Source of the DNA: Euwallacea fornicatus
Lineage: Eukaryota > Arthropoda > Insecta > Coleoptera > Curculionidae
Direction of reading: 5' to 3'
Assembly: GCF_040115645.1 (NCBI RefSeq)
Contig: NW_027096016.1
Location: 62,001 to 126,000, forward strand
Length of the DNA stretch: 64,000 nt
This document shows, piece after piece, positions 26,752 through 41,535 of this stretch. Under the pieces are notes generated by a model. It had not been told where the DNA came from. It made no database searches and saw only the letters and a program-made list of their open reading frames with translations. The translations under genes were made by a program, and so were the position numbers. The first letter of the stretch is position 1. Every line of letters starts with the position of its first letter.

Positions 26752-29743
26752 ATCATCATTGCATCTTGTTGAACTTCCAAGAAAAATAGTACATTATGTG
26801 CTCAAACACACAACTTTTGTGACTTTTCAAACTTTGAAGCTCGATAGCTTCGGCAAATGAAGACCAAATTTGATAAACAAAGTGTCAAATTAATCAACTC
26901 GACGAGATTGTGAAGATGTCACAACACATCAGAATTGCATCTTGTTGAACTTCCAAGAAAAATAGTACTTTATGTGCTCAAACACACATATTTTGTTACT
27001 TTTCAAACTTTGAGGCTCGATAACTTTGGCAAATGTATACCAAATTTGTTAACCAAAGTGTCAAATTAATCAGCTCGACGAGACCTTTAAAATGACACAA
27101 CACACCATGATTACATCTTATTGAACTTCCAAGAAAAATAGTACTTTATGTGCTCAAACACACAACTTTTGTGACTTTTCAAACTTTGAAGCTCGATAGC
27201 TTCGGCAAATGAAGACCAAATTTGTTAAACAAAGTGTCAAAGTAATCACCTAAACGAGATTTTGAAGATGTCACAACACATCATGATTACATCTTGTTGA
27301 ACTTCCAAGAAAAATAGTACTTTATGTGCTCAAACACACATATTTTGTGACTTTTCAAACTTTGAAGCTCGATAACATTGGCAAATGTGGACCAAATTTG
27401 TTAACCAAAGTGTCAAATTAATCAGCTCGACGAGATCTTTAAAATGACACAACACATCATTATTGCATCTTGTTGAACTTCCAAGAAAAATAGTACTTTA
27501 TGTGCTCAAACACACATATTTTGTGACTTTTCAAACTTTGAAGTTCGATAGCTTCGGCAAATGAAGACCAAATTTGATAAACAAAGTGTCAAATTAATCA
27601 ACTCGACGAGATTTTGAAGATGTCACAACACATCAGAATTGCATCTTGTTGAACTTCCAAGAAAAATAGTACTTTATGTGCTCAAACACACATATTTTGT
27701 TACTTTTCAAACTTTGAGGCTCGATAACTTTGGCAAATGTATACCAAATTTGTTAACCAAAGTGTCAAATTAATCAGCTCGACGAGATCTTTAAAATGAC
27801 ACAACACACCATGATTACATCTTGTTGAACTTCCAAGAAAAATAGTACTTTATGTGCTCAAACACACAACTTTTGTGACTTTTCAAACTTTGAAGCTCGA
27901 TAGCTTCGGCAAATGAAGACCAAATTTGTTAAACAAAGTGTCAAATTAATCAGCTCGACAAGGTTATGAAGATGTCACAACACATCATGATTGCATCTTG
28001 TTGAATTTCCAAGAAAAATAGTACTTTATGTGCTCAAACACACATATTTTGTGACTTTCCAAACTTTGAAGCTCGATAACATTGGCAAATGTGGACCAAA
28101 TTTGTTAACCAAAGTGTCAAATTAATCAGCTCGAAGAGATCTTTAAAATGACACAACACATCATCATTGCATCTTGTTGAACTTCCAAGAAAAATAGTAC
28201 ATTATGTGCTCAAACACACAACTTTTGTGACTTTTCAAACTTTGAAGCTCGATAGCTTTGGCAAATGTGGACCAAATTTGTTAACCAAAGTGTCAAATTA
28301 ATCAACTCGACGAGATCTTTAAAATGACACAACACATCATCATTGCATCTTGTTGAACATCCAAGAAAAATAGTACATTATGTGCTCAAACACACAACTT
28401 TTGTGACTTTTCAAACTTTGAAGCTCGATAGCTTTGGCAAATGTGGACCAAATTTGTTAACCAAAGTGTCAAATTAATCAGCTCGACGAGATCTTTAAAA
28501 TGACACAACACATCATCATTGCATCTTGTTGAACATCCAAGAAAAATAGTACATTATGTGCTCAAACACACAACTTTTGTGACTTTTCAAACTTTGAAGC
28601 TCGATAGCTTTGGCAAATGTGGACGAAATTTGTTAACCAAAGTGTCACATTAATCAGCTCGACGAGATCTTTAAAATGACGCAACACATCATCATTGCAT
28701 CTTGATGAACTTCCAAGAAAAATAGTACATTATGTGCTCAAACACACAACTTTTGTGACTTTTCAAACTTTGAAGCTCGATAGCTTTGGCAAATGTGGAC
28801 CAAATTTGTTAACCAAAGTGTCAAATTAATCAACTCGACGAGATTTTGAAGATGTCACAACACATCATCATTGCATCTTGTTGAACTTCCAAGAAAAATA
28901 GTACATTATGTGCTCAAACACACAACTTTTGTGACTTTTCAAACTTTGAAGCTCGATAGCTTCGGCAAATGAAGACCAAATTTGTTAAACAAAGTGTCAA
29001 AGTAATCACCTAAACGAGATTTTGAAGATGTCACAACACATCATGATTACATCTTGTTGAACTTCCAAGAAAAATAGTACTTTATGTGCTCAAACACACA
29101 ACTTTTGTGACTTTTCAAACTTTGAAGCTCGATAGCTTCGGCAAATGAAGACCAAATTTGATAAACAAAGTGTCAAATTAATCAACTCGACGAGATTTTG
29201 AAGATGTCACAACACATCATGATTGCATCTTGTTGAATTTCCAAGAAAAATAGTACTTTATGTGCTCAAACACACATATTTTGTGACTTTTCAAATTTTG
29301 AAGCTCGATAACTTCGGCAAATGTGGACCAAATTTCTTAAACAAAGTGTCAAATTAATCAGCTCAACGAGATTTTGAAGATGTCACAACACATCATGATT
29401 ACATCTTGTTGAACTTCCAAGAAAAATAGTACTTTATGTGCTCAAACACACATATTTTGTGACTTTCCAAACTTTGAAGCTCGATAACATTGGCAAATGT
29501 GGACCAAATTTCTTAAACAAAGTGTCAAATTAATCATCTCAACCAGATTTTGAATATGTCACAACACATCATCATTGCATCTTGTTGAATTTCCAAGAAA
29601 AATAGTACTTTATGTGCTCAAACACACAACTTTTGTGACTTTTCAAACTTTGAAGCTCGATAGCTTTGGCAAATGTGGACCAAATTTGTTAACCAAAGTG
29701 TCAAATTAATCAACTCGACGAGATTTTGAAGATGTCACAACAC
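26752..29743. repeat. 17-monomer higher-order unit, copy 1
   Basis: The unit (m0-m16) opens with a monomer ending cgagattgtgaag, then a gaggctc monomer with gaccttt (m1), then accatgatta with cttattgaac (m2). Later members include aagttcgatag (m4), cgacaaggttatg (m6), gactttccaaac (m7), two gaacatcc monomers (m9, m10), cttgatgaac (m11), aattttgaag/tcttaaac (m14) and catctcaacc (m15). The cgagattg marker at 26905 recurs at 29893, 32885, 36053 and 39045, giving steps of 17, 17, 18 and 17 monomers. Confidence 0.88.
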
Positions 29744-32700
29744 ATCATCATTGCATCTTGTTGAACTTCCAAGAAAAATAGTACATTATGTGCTCAAACA
29801 CACAACTTTTGTGACTTTTCAAACTTTGAAGCTCGATAGCTTCGGCAAATGAAGACCAAATTTGATAAACAAAGTGTCAAATTAATCAACTCGACGAGAT
29901 TGTGAAGATGTCACAACACATTAGAATTGCATCTTGTTGAACTTCCAAGAAAAATAGTACTTTATGTGCTCAAACACACATATTTTGTTACTTTTCAAAC
30001 TTTGAGGCTCGATAACTTTGGCAAATGTATACCAAATTTGTTAACCAAAGTGTCAAATTAATCAGCTCGACGAGACCTTTAAAATGACACAACACACCAT
30101 GATTACATCTTATTGAACTTCCAAGAAAAATAGTACTTTATGTGCTCAAACACACAACTTTTGTGACTTTTCAAACTTTGAAGCTCGATAGCTTCGGCAA
30201 ATGAAGACCAAATTTGTTAAACAAAGTGTCAAAGTAATCACCTAAACGAGATTTTGAAGATGTCACAACACATCATGATTACATCTTGTTGAACTTCCAA
30301 GAAAAATAGTACTTTATGTGCTCAAACACACATATTTTGTGACTTTTCAAACTTTGAAGCTCGATAACATTGGCAAATGTGGACCAAATTTGTTAACCAA
30401 AGTGTCAAATTAATCAGCTCGACGAGATCTTTAAAATGACACAACACATCATTATTGCATCTTGTTGAACTTCCAAGAAAAATAGTACTTTATGTGCTCA
30501 AACACACATATTTTGTGACTTTTCAAACTTTGAAGTTCGATAGCTTCGGCAAATGAAGACCAAATTTGATAAACAAAGTGTCAAATTAATCAACTCGACG
30601 AGATTTTGAAGATGTCACAACACATCAGAATTGCATCTTGTTGAACTTCCAAGAAAAATAGTACTTTATGTGCTCAAACACACATATTTTGTTACTTTTC
30701 AAACTTTGAGGCTCGATAACTTTGGCAAATGTATACCAAATTTGTTAACCAAAGTGTCAAATTAATCAGCTCGACGAGATCTTTAAAATGACACAACACA
30801 CCATGATTACATCTTGTTGAACTTCCAAGAAAAATAGTACTTTATGTGCTCAAACACACAACTTTTGTGACTTTTCAAACTTTGAAGCTCGATAGCTTCG
30901 GCAAATGAAGACCAAATTTGTTAAACAAAGTGTCAAATTAATCAGCTCGACAAGGTTATGAAGATGTCACAACACATCATGATTGCATCTTGTTGAATTT
31001 CCAAGAAAAATAGTACTTTATGTGCTCAAACACACATATTTTGTGACTTTCCAAACTTTGAAGCTCGATAACATTGGCAAATGTGGACCAAATTTGTTAA
31101 CCAAAGTGTCAAATTAATCAGCTCGAAGAGATCTTTAAAATGACACAACACATCATCATTGCATCTTGTTGAACTTCCAAGAAAAATAGTACATTATGTG
31201 CTCAAACACACAACTTTTGTGACTTTTCAAACTTTGAAGCTCGATAGCTTTGGCAAATGTGGACCAAATTTGTTAACCAAAGTGTCAAATTAATCAACTC
31301 GACGAGATCTTTAAAATGACACAACACATCATCATTGCATCTTGTTGAACATCCAAGAAAAATAGTACATTATGTGCTCAAACACACAACTTTTGTGACT
31401 TTTCAAACTTTGAAGCTCGATAGCTTTGGCAAATGTGGACCAAATTTGTTAACCAAAGTGTCAAATTAATCAGCTCGACGAGATCTTTAAAATGACACAA
31501 CACATCATCATTGCATCTTGTTGAACATCCAAGAAAAATAGTACATTATGTGCTCAAACACACAACTTTTGTGACTTTTCAAACTTTGAAGCTCGATAGC
31601 TTTGGCAAATGTGGACGAAATTTGTTAACCAAAGTGTCACATTAATCAGCTCGACGAGATCTTTAAAATGACGCAACACATCATCATTGCATCTTGTTGA
31701 ACTTCCAAGAAAAATAGTACATTATGTGCTCAAACACACAACTTTTGTGACTTTTCAAACTTTGAAGCTCGATAGCTTTGGCAAATGTGGACCAAATTTG
31801 TTAACCAAAGTGTCAAATTAATCAACTCGACGAGATTTTGAAGATGTCACAACACATCATCATTGCATCTTGTTGAACTTCCAAGAAAAATAGTACATTA
31901 TGTGCTCAAACACACAACTTTTGTGACTTTTCAAACTTTGAAGCTCGATAGCTTCGGCAAATGAAGACCAAATTTGTTAAACAAAGTGTCAAAGTAATCA
32001 CCTAAACGAGATTTTGAAGATGTCACAACACATCATGATTACATCTTGTTGAACTTCCAAGAAAAATAGTACTTTATGTGCTCAAACACACAACTTTTGT
32101 GACTTTTCAAACTTTGAAGCTCGATAGCTTCGGCAAATGAAGACCAAATTTGATAAACAAAGTGTCAAATTAATCAACTCGACGAGATTTTGAAGATGTC
32201 ACAACACATCATGATTGCATCTTGTTGAATTTCCAAGAAAAATAGTACTTTATGTGCTCAAACACACATATTTTGTGACTTTTCAAATTTTGAAGCTCGA
32301 TAACTTCGGCAAATGTGGACCAAATTTCTTAAACAAAGTGTCAAATTAATCAGCTCAACGAGATTTTGAAGATGTCACAACACATCATGATTACATCTTG
32401 TTGAACTTCCAAGAAAAATAGTACTTTATGTGCTCAAACACACATATTTTGTGACTTTCCAAACTTTGAAGCTCGATAACATTGGCAAATGTGGACCAAA
32501 TTTGTTAACCAAAGTGTCAAATTAATCAGCTCGAAGAGATCTTTAAAATGACACAACACATCATCATTGCATCTTGTTGAACTTCCAAGAAAAATAGTAC
32601 ATTATGTGCTCAAACACACAACTTTTGTGACTTTTCAAACTTTGAAGCTCGATAGCTTTGGCAAATGTGGACCAAATTTGTTAACCAAAGTGTCAAATTA

Positions 32701-34319
32701 ATCAACTCGACGAGATTTTGAAGATGTCACAACACATCATCATTGCATCTTGTTGAACTTCCAAGAAAAATAGTACATTATGTGCTCAAACACACAACTT
32801 TTGTGACTTTTCAAACTTTGAAGCTCGATAGCTTCGGCAAATGAAGACCAAATTTGATAAACAAAGTGTCAAATTAATCAACTCGACGAGATTGTGAAGA
32901 TGTCACAACACATCAGAATTGCATCTTGTTGAACTTCCAAGAAAAATAGTACTTTATGTGCTCAAACACACATATTTTGTTACTTTTCAAACTTTGAGGC
33001 TCGATAACTTTGGCAAATGTATACCAAATTTGTTAACCAAAGTGTCAAATTAATCAGCTCGACGAGACCTTTAAAATGACACAACACACCATGATAACAT
33101 CTTATTGAACTTCCAAGAAAAATAGTACTTTATGTGCTCAAACACACAACTTTTGTGACTTTTCAAACTTTGAAGCTCGATAGCTTCGGCAAATGAAGAC
33201 CAAATTTGTTAAACAAAGTGTCAAAGTAATCACCTAAACGAGATTTTGAAGATGTCACAACACATCATGATTACATCTTGTTGAACTTCCAAGAAAAATA
33301 GTACTTTATGTGCTCAAACACACATATTTTGTGACTTTTCAAACTTTGAAGCTCGATAACATTGGCAAATGTGGACCAAATTTGTTAACCAAAGTGTCAA
33401 ATTAATCAGCTCGACGAGATCTTTAAAATGACACAACACATCATTATTGCATCTTGTTGAACGTCCAAGAAAAATAGTACTTTATGTGCTCAAACACACA
33501 TATTTTGTGACTTTTCAAACTTTGAAGTTCGATAGCTTCGGCAAATGAAGACCAAATTTGATAAACAAAGTGTCAAATTAATCAACTCGACGAGATTTTG
33601 AAGATGTCACAACACATCAGAATTGCATCTTGTTGAACTTCCAAGAAAAATAGTACTTTATGTGCTCAAACACACATATTTTGTTACTTTTCAAACTTTG
33701 AGGCTCGATAACTTTGGCAAATGTATACCAAATTTGTTAACCAAAGTGTCAAATTAATCAGCTCGACGAGATCTTTAAAATGACACAACACACCATGATT
33801 ACATCTTGTTGAACTTCCAAGAAAAATAGTACTTTATGTGCTCAAACACACAACTTTTGTGACTTTTCAAACTTTGAAGCTCGATAGCTTCGGCAAATGA
33901 AGACCAAATTTGTTAAACAAAGTGTCAAATTAATCAGCTCGACGAGATTTTGAAGATGTCACAACACATCATCATTGCATCTTGTTGAACATCCAAGAAA
34001 AATAGTACATTATGTGCTCAAACACACAACTTTTGTGACTTTTCAAACTTTGAAGCTCGATAGCTTTGGCAAATGTGGACGAAATTTGTTAACCAAAGTG
34101 TCACATTAATCAGCTCGACGAGATCTTTAAAATGACGCAACACATCATCATTGCATCTTGTTGAACTTCCAAGAAAAATAGTACATTATGTGCTCAAACA
34201 CACAACTTTTGTGACTTTTCAAACTTTGAAGCTCGATAGCTTTGGCAAATGTGGACCAAATTTGTTAACCAAAGTGTCAAATTAATCAACTCGACGAGAT
34301 TTTGAAGATGTCACAACAC
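28160..34319. repeat. 35-monomer (6,160-bp) tandem block, copy 1
   Basis: Made of m8-m16 of unit 1, all of unit 2, and m0-m6 plus the two inserted monomers of unit 3. Every rare marker in it recurs exactly 6,160 bp later: cttgatgaac (28701 and 34861), ttagaattg (29921 and 36081), atgataacat (33091 and 39251), gaacgtcc (33461 and 39621). The monomer just before it (27984) differs from the one before copy 2, which places the left boundary. Confidence 0.9.
29744..32735. repeat. 17-monomer higher-order unit, copy 2
   Basis: Same order as copy 1. Differences are atta-to-ttag at the start of m1 (ttagaattg at 29921), cttgttgaac instead of cttgatgaac in m11, and an m15 that ends gctcgaagag rather than catctcaacc, with m16 carrying tacattatg. 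It lies wholly inside the first 35-monomer block. Confidence 0.88.
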
Positions 34320-35903
34320 ATCATCATTGCATCTTGTTGAACTTCCAAGAAAAATAGTACATTATGTGCTCAAACACACAACTTTTGTGACTTTTCAAAC
34401 TTTGAAGCTCGATAGCTTTGGCAAATGTGGACCAAATTTGTTAACCAAAGTGTCAAATTAATCAACTCGACGAGATCTTTAAAATGACACAACACATCAT
34501 CATTGCATCTTGTTGAACATCCAAGAAAAATAGTACATTATGTGCTCAAACACACAACTTTTGTGACTTTTCAAACTTTGAAGCTCGATAGCTTTGGCAA
34601 ATGTGGACCAAATTTGTTAACCAAAGTGTCAAATTAATCAGCTCGACGAGATCTTTAAAATGACACAACACATCATCATTGCATCTTGTTGAACATCCAA
34701 GAAAAATAGTACATTATGTGCTCAAACACACAACTTTTGTGACTTTTCAAACTTTGAAGCTCGATAGCTTTGGCAAATGTGGACGAAATTTGTTAACCAA
34801 AGTGTCACATTAATCAGCTCGACGAGATCTTTAAAATGACGCAACACATCATCATTGCATCTTGATGAACTTCCAAGAAAAATAGTACATTATGTGCTCA
34901 AACACACAACTTTTGTGACTTTTCAAACTTTGAAGCTCGATAGCTTTGGCAAATGTGGACCAAATTTGTTAACCAAAGTGTCAAATTAATCAACTCGACG
35001 AGATTTTGAAGATGTCACAACACATCATCATTGCATCTTGTTGAACTTCCAAGAAAAATAGTACATTATGTGCTCAAACACACAACTTTTGTGACTTTTC
35101 AAACTTTGAAGCTCGATAGCTTCGGCAAATGAAGACCAAATTTGTTAAACAAAGTGTCAAAGTAATCACCTAAACGAGATTTTGAAGATGTCACAACACA
35201 TCATGATTACATCTTGTTGAACTTCCAAGAAAAATAGTACTTTATGTGCTCAAACACACAACTTTTGTGACTTTTCAAACTTTGAAGCTCGATAGCTTCG
35301 GCAAATGAAGACCAAATTTGATAAACAAAGTGTCAAATTAATCAACTCGACGAGATTTTGAAGATGTCACAACACATCATGATTGCATCTTGTTGAATTT
35401 CCAAGAAAAATAGTACTTTATGTGCTCAAACACACATATTTTGTGACTTTTCAAATTTTGAAGCTCGATAACTTCGGCAAATGTGGACCAAATTTCTTAA
35501 ACAAAGTGTCAAATTAATCAGCTCAACGAGATTTTGAAGATGTCACAACACATCATGATTACATCTTGTTGAACTTCCAAGAAAAATAGTACTTTATGTG
35601 CTCAAACACACATATTTTGTGACTTTCCAAACTTTGAAGCTCGATAACATTGGCAAATGTGGACCAAATTTCTTAAACAAAGTGTCAAATTAATCATCTC
35701 AACCAGATTTTGAATATGTCACAACACATCATCATTGCATCTTGTTGAATTTCCAAGAAAAATAGTACTTTATGTGCTCAAACACACAACTTTTGTGACT
35801 TTTCAAACTTTGAAGCTCGATAGCTTTGGCAAATGTGGACCAAATTTGTTAACCAAAGTGTCAAATTAATCAACTCGACGAGATTTTGAAGATGTCACAA
35901 CAC
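32736..35903. repeat. 18-monomer variant of the unit, copy 3
   Basis: m0-m6, then two monomers at 33968 and 34144 that resemble m10 and m11 in place of m7, then m8-m16. Private to this copy and its duplicate are atgataacat at 33091 and gaacgtcc at 33461. The junction at about 34320 between the two inserted monomers and m8 is the boundary of the 35-mer duplication. Confidence 0.88.
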
Positions 35904-38900
35904 ATCATCATTGCATCTTGTTGAACTTCCAAGAAAAATAGTACATTATGTGCTCAAACACACAACTTTTGTGACTTTTCAAACTTTGAAGCTCGATAGC
36001 TTCGGCAAATGAAGACCAAATTTGATAAACAAAGTGTCAAATTAATCAACTCGACGAGATTGTGAAGATGTCACAACACATTAGAATTGCATCTTGTTGA
36101 ACTTCCAAGAAAAATAGTACTTTATGTGCTCAAACACACATATTTTGTTACTTTTCAAACTTTGAGGCTCGATAACTTTGGCAAATGTATACCAAATTTG
36201 TTAACCAAAGTGTCAAATTAATCAGCTCGACGAGACCTTTAAAATGACACAACACACCATGATTACATCTTATTGAACTTCCAAGAAAAATAGTACTTTA
36301 TGTGCTCAAACACACAACTTTTGTGACTTTTCAAACTTTGAAGCTCGATAGCTTCGGCAAATGAAGACCAAATTTGTTAAACAAAGTGTCAAAGTAATCA
36401 CCTAAACGAGATTTTGAAGATGTCACAACACATCATGATTACATCTTGTTGAACTTCCAAGAAAAATAGTACTTTATGTGCTCAAACACACATATTTTGT
36501 GACTTTTCAAACTTTGAAGCTCGATAACATTGGCAAATGTGGACCAAATTTGTTAACCAAAGTGTCAAATTAATCAGCTCGACGAGATCTTTAAAATGAC
36601 ACAACACATCATTATTGCATCTTGTTGAACTTCCAAGAAAAATAGTACTTTATGTGCTCAAACACACATATTTTGTGACTTTTCAAACTTTGAAGTTCGA
36701 TAGCTTCGGCAAATGAAGACCAAATTTGATAAACAAAGTGTCAAATTAATCAACTCGACGAGATTTTGAAGATGTCACAACACATCAGAATTGCATCTTG
36801 TTGAACTTCCAAGAAAAATAGTACTTTATGTGCTCAAACACACATATTTTGTTACTTTTCAAACTTTGAGGCTCGATAACTTTGGCAAATGTATACCAAA
36901 TTTGTTAACCAAAGTGTCAAATTAATCAGCTCGACGAGATCTTTAAAATGACACAACACACCATGATTACATCTTGTTGAACTTCCAAGAAAAATAGTAC
37001 TTTATGTGCTCAAACACACAACTTTTGTGACTTTTCAAACTTTGAAGCTCGATAGCTTCGGCAAATGAAGACCAAATTTGTTAAACAAAGTGTCAAATTA
37101 ATCAGCTCGACAAGGTTATGAAGATGTCACAACACATCATGATTGCATCTTGTTGAATTTCCAAGAAAAATAGTACTTTATGTGCTCAAACACACATATT
37201 TTGTGACTTTCCAAACTTTGAAGCTCGATAACATTGGCAAATGTGGACCAAATTTGTTAACCAAAGTGTCAAATTAATCAGCTCGAAGAGATCTTTAAAA
37301 TGACACAACACATCATCATTGCATCTTGTTGAACTTCCAAGAAAAATAGTACATTATGTGCTCAAACACACAACTTTTGTGACTTTTCAAACTTTGAAGC
37401 TCGATAGCTTTGGCAAATGTGGACCAAATTTGTTAACCAAAGTGTCAAATTAATCAACTCGACGAGATCTTTAAAATGACACAACACATCATCATTGCAT
37501 CTTGTTGAACATCCAAGAAAAATAGTACATTATGTGCTCAAACACACAACTTTTGTGACTTTTCAAACTTTGAAGCTCGATAGCTTTGGCAAATGTGGAC
37601 CAAATTTGTTAACCAAAGTGTCAAATTAATCAGCTCGACGAGATCTTTAAAATGACACAACACATCATCATTGCATCTTGTTGAACATCCAAGAAAAATA
37701 GTACATTATGTGCTCAAACACACAACTTTTGTGACTTTTCAAACTTTGAAGCTCGATAGCTTTGGCAAATGTGGACGAAATTTGTTAACCAAAGTGTCAC
37801 ATTAATCAGCTCGACGAGATCTTTAAAATGACGCAACACATCATCATTGCATCTTGTTGAACTTCCAAGAAAAATAGTACATTATGTGCTCAAACACACA
37901 ACTTTTGTGACTTTTCAAACTTTGAAGCTCGATAGCTTTGGCAAATGTGGACCAAATTTGTTAACCAAAGTGTCAAATTAATCAACTCGACGAGATTTTG
38001 AAGATGTCACAACACATCATCATTGCATCTTGTTGAACTTCCAAGAAAAATAGTACATTATGTGCTCAAACACACAACTTTTGTGACTTTTCAAACTTTG
38101 AAGCTCGATAGCTTCGGCAAATGAAGACCAAATTTGTTAAACAAAGTGTCAAAGTAATCACCTAAACGAGATTTTGAAGATGTCACAACACATCATGATT
38201 ACATCTTGTTGAACTTCCAAGAAAAATAGTACTTTATGTGCTCAAACACACAACTTTTGTGACTTTTCAAACTTTGAAGCTCGATAGCTTCGGCAAATGA
38301 AGACCAAATTTGATAAACAAAGTGTCAAATTAATCAACTCGACGAGATTTTGAAGATGTCACAACACATCATGATTGCATCTTGTTGAATTTCCAAGAAA
38401 AATAGTACTTTATGTGCTCAAACACACATATTTTGTGACTTTTCAAATTTTGAAGCTCGATAACTTCGGCAAATGTGGACCAAATTTCTTAAACAAAGTG
38501 TCAAATTAATCAGCTCAACGAGATTTTGAAGATGTCACAACACATCATGATTACATCTTGTTGAACTTCCAAGAAAAATAGTACTTTATGTGCTCAAACA
38601 CACATATTTTGTGACTTTCCAAACTTTGAAGCTCGATAACATTGGCAAATGTGGACCAAATTTGTTAACCAAAGTGTCAAATTAATCAGCTCGAAGAGAT
38701 CTTTAAAATGACACAACACATCATCATTGCATCTTGTTGAACTTCCAAGAAAAATAGTACATTATGTGCTCAAACACACAACTTTTGTGACTTTTCAAAC
38801 TTTGAAGCTCGATAGCTTTGGCAAATGTGGACCAAATTTGTTAACCAAAGTGTCAAATTAATCAACTCGACGAGATTTTGAAGATGTCACAACACATCAT

Positions 38901-40479
38901 CATTGCATCTTGTTGAACTTCCAAGAAAAATAGTACATTATGTGCTCAAACACACAACTTTTGTGACTTTTCAAACTTTGAAGCTCGATAGCTTCGGCAA
39001 ATGAAGACCAAATTTGATAAACAAAGTGTCAAATTAATCAACTCGACGAGATTGTGAAGATGTCACAACACATCAGAATTGCATCTTGTTGAACTTCCAA
39101 GAAAAATAGTACTTTATGTGCTCAAACACACATATTTTGTTACTTTTCAAACTTTGAGGCTCGATAACTTTGGCAAATGTATACCAAATTTGTTAACCAA
39201 AGTGTCAAATTAATCAGCTCGACGAGACCTTTAAAATGACACAACACACCATGATAACATCTTATTGAACTTCCAAGAAAAATAGTACTTTATGTGCTCA
39301 AACACACAACTTTTGTGACTTTTCAAACTTTGAAGCTCGATAGCTTCGGCAAATGAAGACCAAATTTGTTAAACAAAGTGTCAAAGTAATCACCTAAACG
39401 AGATTTTGAAGATGTCACAACACATCATGATTACATCTTGTTGAACTTCCAAGAAAAATAGTACTTTATGTGCTCAAACACACATATTTTGTGACTTTTC
39501 AAACTTTGAAGCTCGATAACATTGGCAAATGTGGACCAAATTTGTTAACCAAAGTGTCAAATTAATCAGCTCGACGAGATCTTTAAAATGACACAACACA
39601 TCATTATTGCATCTTGTTGAACGTCCAAGAAAAATAGTACTTTATGTGCTCAAACACACATATTTTGTGACTTTTCAAACTTTGAAGTTCGATAGCTTCG
39701 GCAAATGAAGACCAAATTTGATAAACAAAGTGTCAAATTAATCAACTCGACGAGATTTTGAAGATGTCACAACACATCAGAATTGCATCTTGTTGAACTT
39801 CCAAGAAAAATAGTACTTTATGTGCTCAAACACACATATTTTGTTACTTTTCAAACTTTGAGGCTCGATAACTTTGGCAAATGTATACCAAATTTGTTAA
39901 CCAAAGTGTCAAATTAATCAGCTCGACGAGATCTTTAAAATGACACAACACACCATGATTACATCTTGTTGAACTTCCAAGAAAAATAGTACTTTATGTG
40001 CTCAAACACACAACTTTTGTGACTTTTCAAACTTTGAAGCTCGATAGCTTCGGCAAAGGAAGACCAAATTTCTTAAACAAAGTGTCAAATTAATCAGCTC
40101 GACGAGATTTTGAAGATGTCACAACACATCATCATTGCATCTTGTTGAACATCCAAGAAAAATAGTACATTATGTGCTCAAACACACTACTTTTGTGACT
40201 TTTCAAACTTTGAAGCTCGATAGCTTTGGCAAATGTGGACGAAATTTGTTAACCAAAGTGTCACATTAATCAGCTCGACGAGATCTTTAAAATGACGCAA
40301 CACATCATCATTGCATCTTGTTGAACTTCCAAGAAAAATAGTACATTATGTGCTCAAACACACAACTTTTGTGACTTTTCAAACTTTGAAGCTCGATAGC
40401 TTTGGCAAATGTGGACCAAATTTGTTAACCAAAGTGTCAAATTAATCAACTCGACGAGATTTTGAAGATGTCACAACAC
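34320..40479. repeat. 35-monomer (6,160-bp) tandem block, copy 2
   Basis: Direct tandem duplicate of 28160-34319. In my comparison I noticed only three differences, all near the right end: two around 40058-40072 and one at 40188. I did not align every base, but identity appears to exceed 99.9%. After 40480 the sequence continues with m12, whereas copy 1 is followed by m8. Confidence 0.9.
35904..38895. repeat. 17-monomer higher-order unit, copy 4
   Basis: Duplicate of copy 2 displaced by 6,160 bp: it repeats ttagaattg at 36081 and cttgttgaac in m11. It sits wholly inside the second 35-monomer block. Confidence 0.88.
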
Positions 40480-41359
40480 ATCATCATTGCATCTTGTTGA
40501 ACTTCCAAGAAAAATAGTACATTATGTGCTCAAACACACAACTTTTGTGACTTTTCAAACTTTGAAGCTCGATAGCTTCGGCAAATGAAGACCAAATTTG
40601 TTAAACAAAGTGTCAAAGTAATCACCTAAACGAGATTTTGAAGATGTCACAACACATCATGATTACATCTTGTTGAACTTCCAAGAAAAATAGTACTTTA
40701 TGTGCTCAAACACACAACTTTTGTGACTTTTCAAACTTTGAAGCTCGATAGCTTCGGCAAATGAAGACCAAATTTGATAAACAAAGTGTCAAATTAATCA
40801 ACTCGACGAGATTTTGAAGATGTCACAACACATCATGATTGCATCTTGTTGAATTTCCAAGAAAAATAGTACTTTATGTGCTCAAACACACATATTTTGT
40901 GACTTTTCAAATTTTGAAGCTCGATAACTTCGGCAAATGTGGACCAAATTTCTTAAACAAAGTGTCAAATTAATCAGCTCAACGAGATTTTGAAGATGTC
41001 ACAACACATCATGATTACATCTTGTTGAACTTCCAAGAAAAATAGTACTTTATGTGCTCAAACACACATATTTTGTGACTTTCCAAACTTTGAAGCTCGA
41101 TAACATTGGCAAATGTGGACCAAATTTGTTAACCAAAGTGTCAAATTAATCAGCTCGAAGAGATCTTTAAAATGACACAACACATCATCATTGCATCTTG
41201 TTGAACTTCCAAGAAAAATAGTACATTATGTGCTCAAACACACAACTTTTGTGACTTTTCAAACTTTGAAGCTCGATAGCTTTGGCAAATGTGGACCAAA
41301 TTTGTTAACCAAAGTGTCAAATTAATCAACTCGACGAGATTTTGAAGATGTCACAACAC
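38896..41359. repeat. 14-monomer truncated unit, copy 5
   Basis: m0-m6, the two m10/m11-like monomers (40128 and 40304), then directly m12-m16, so m8-m11 are missing. It repeats atgataacat (39251) and gaacgtcc (39621) of copy 3. Private changes are at 40058 (caaagga) and 40188 (cacactac). The direct step from m11-like to m12 probably shows the order before the 35-mer duplication. Confidence 0.86.
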
Positions 41360-41535
41360 ATCATCATTGCATCTTGTTGAACTTCCAAGAAAAATAGTAC
41401 ATTATGTGCTCAAACACACAACTTTTGTGACTTTTCAAACTTTGAAGCTCGATAGCTTCGGCAAATGAAGACCAAATTTGATAAACAAAGTGTCAAATTA
41501 ATCAACTCGACGAGATTTTGAAGATGTCACAACAC

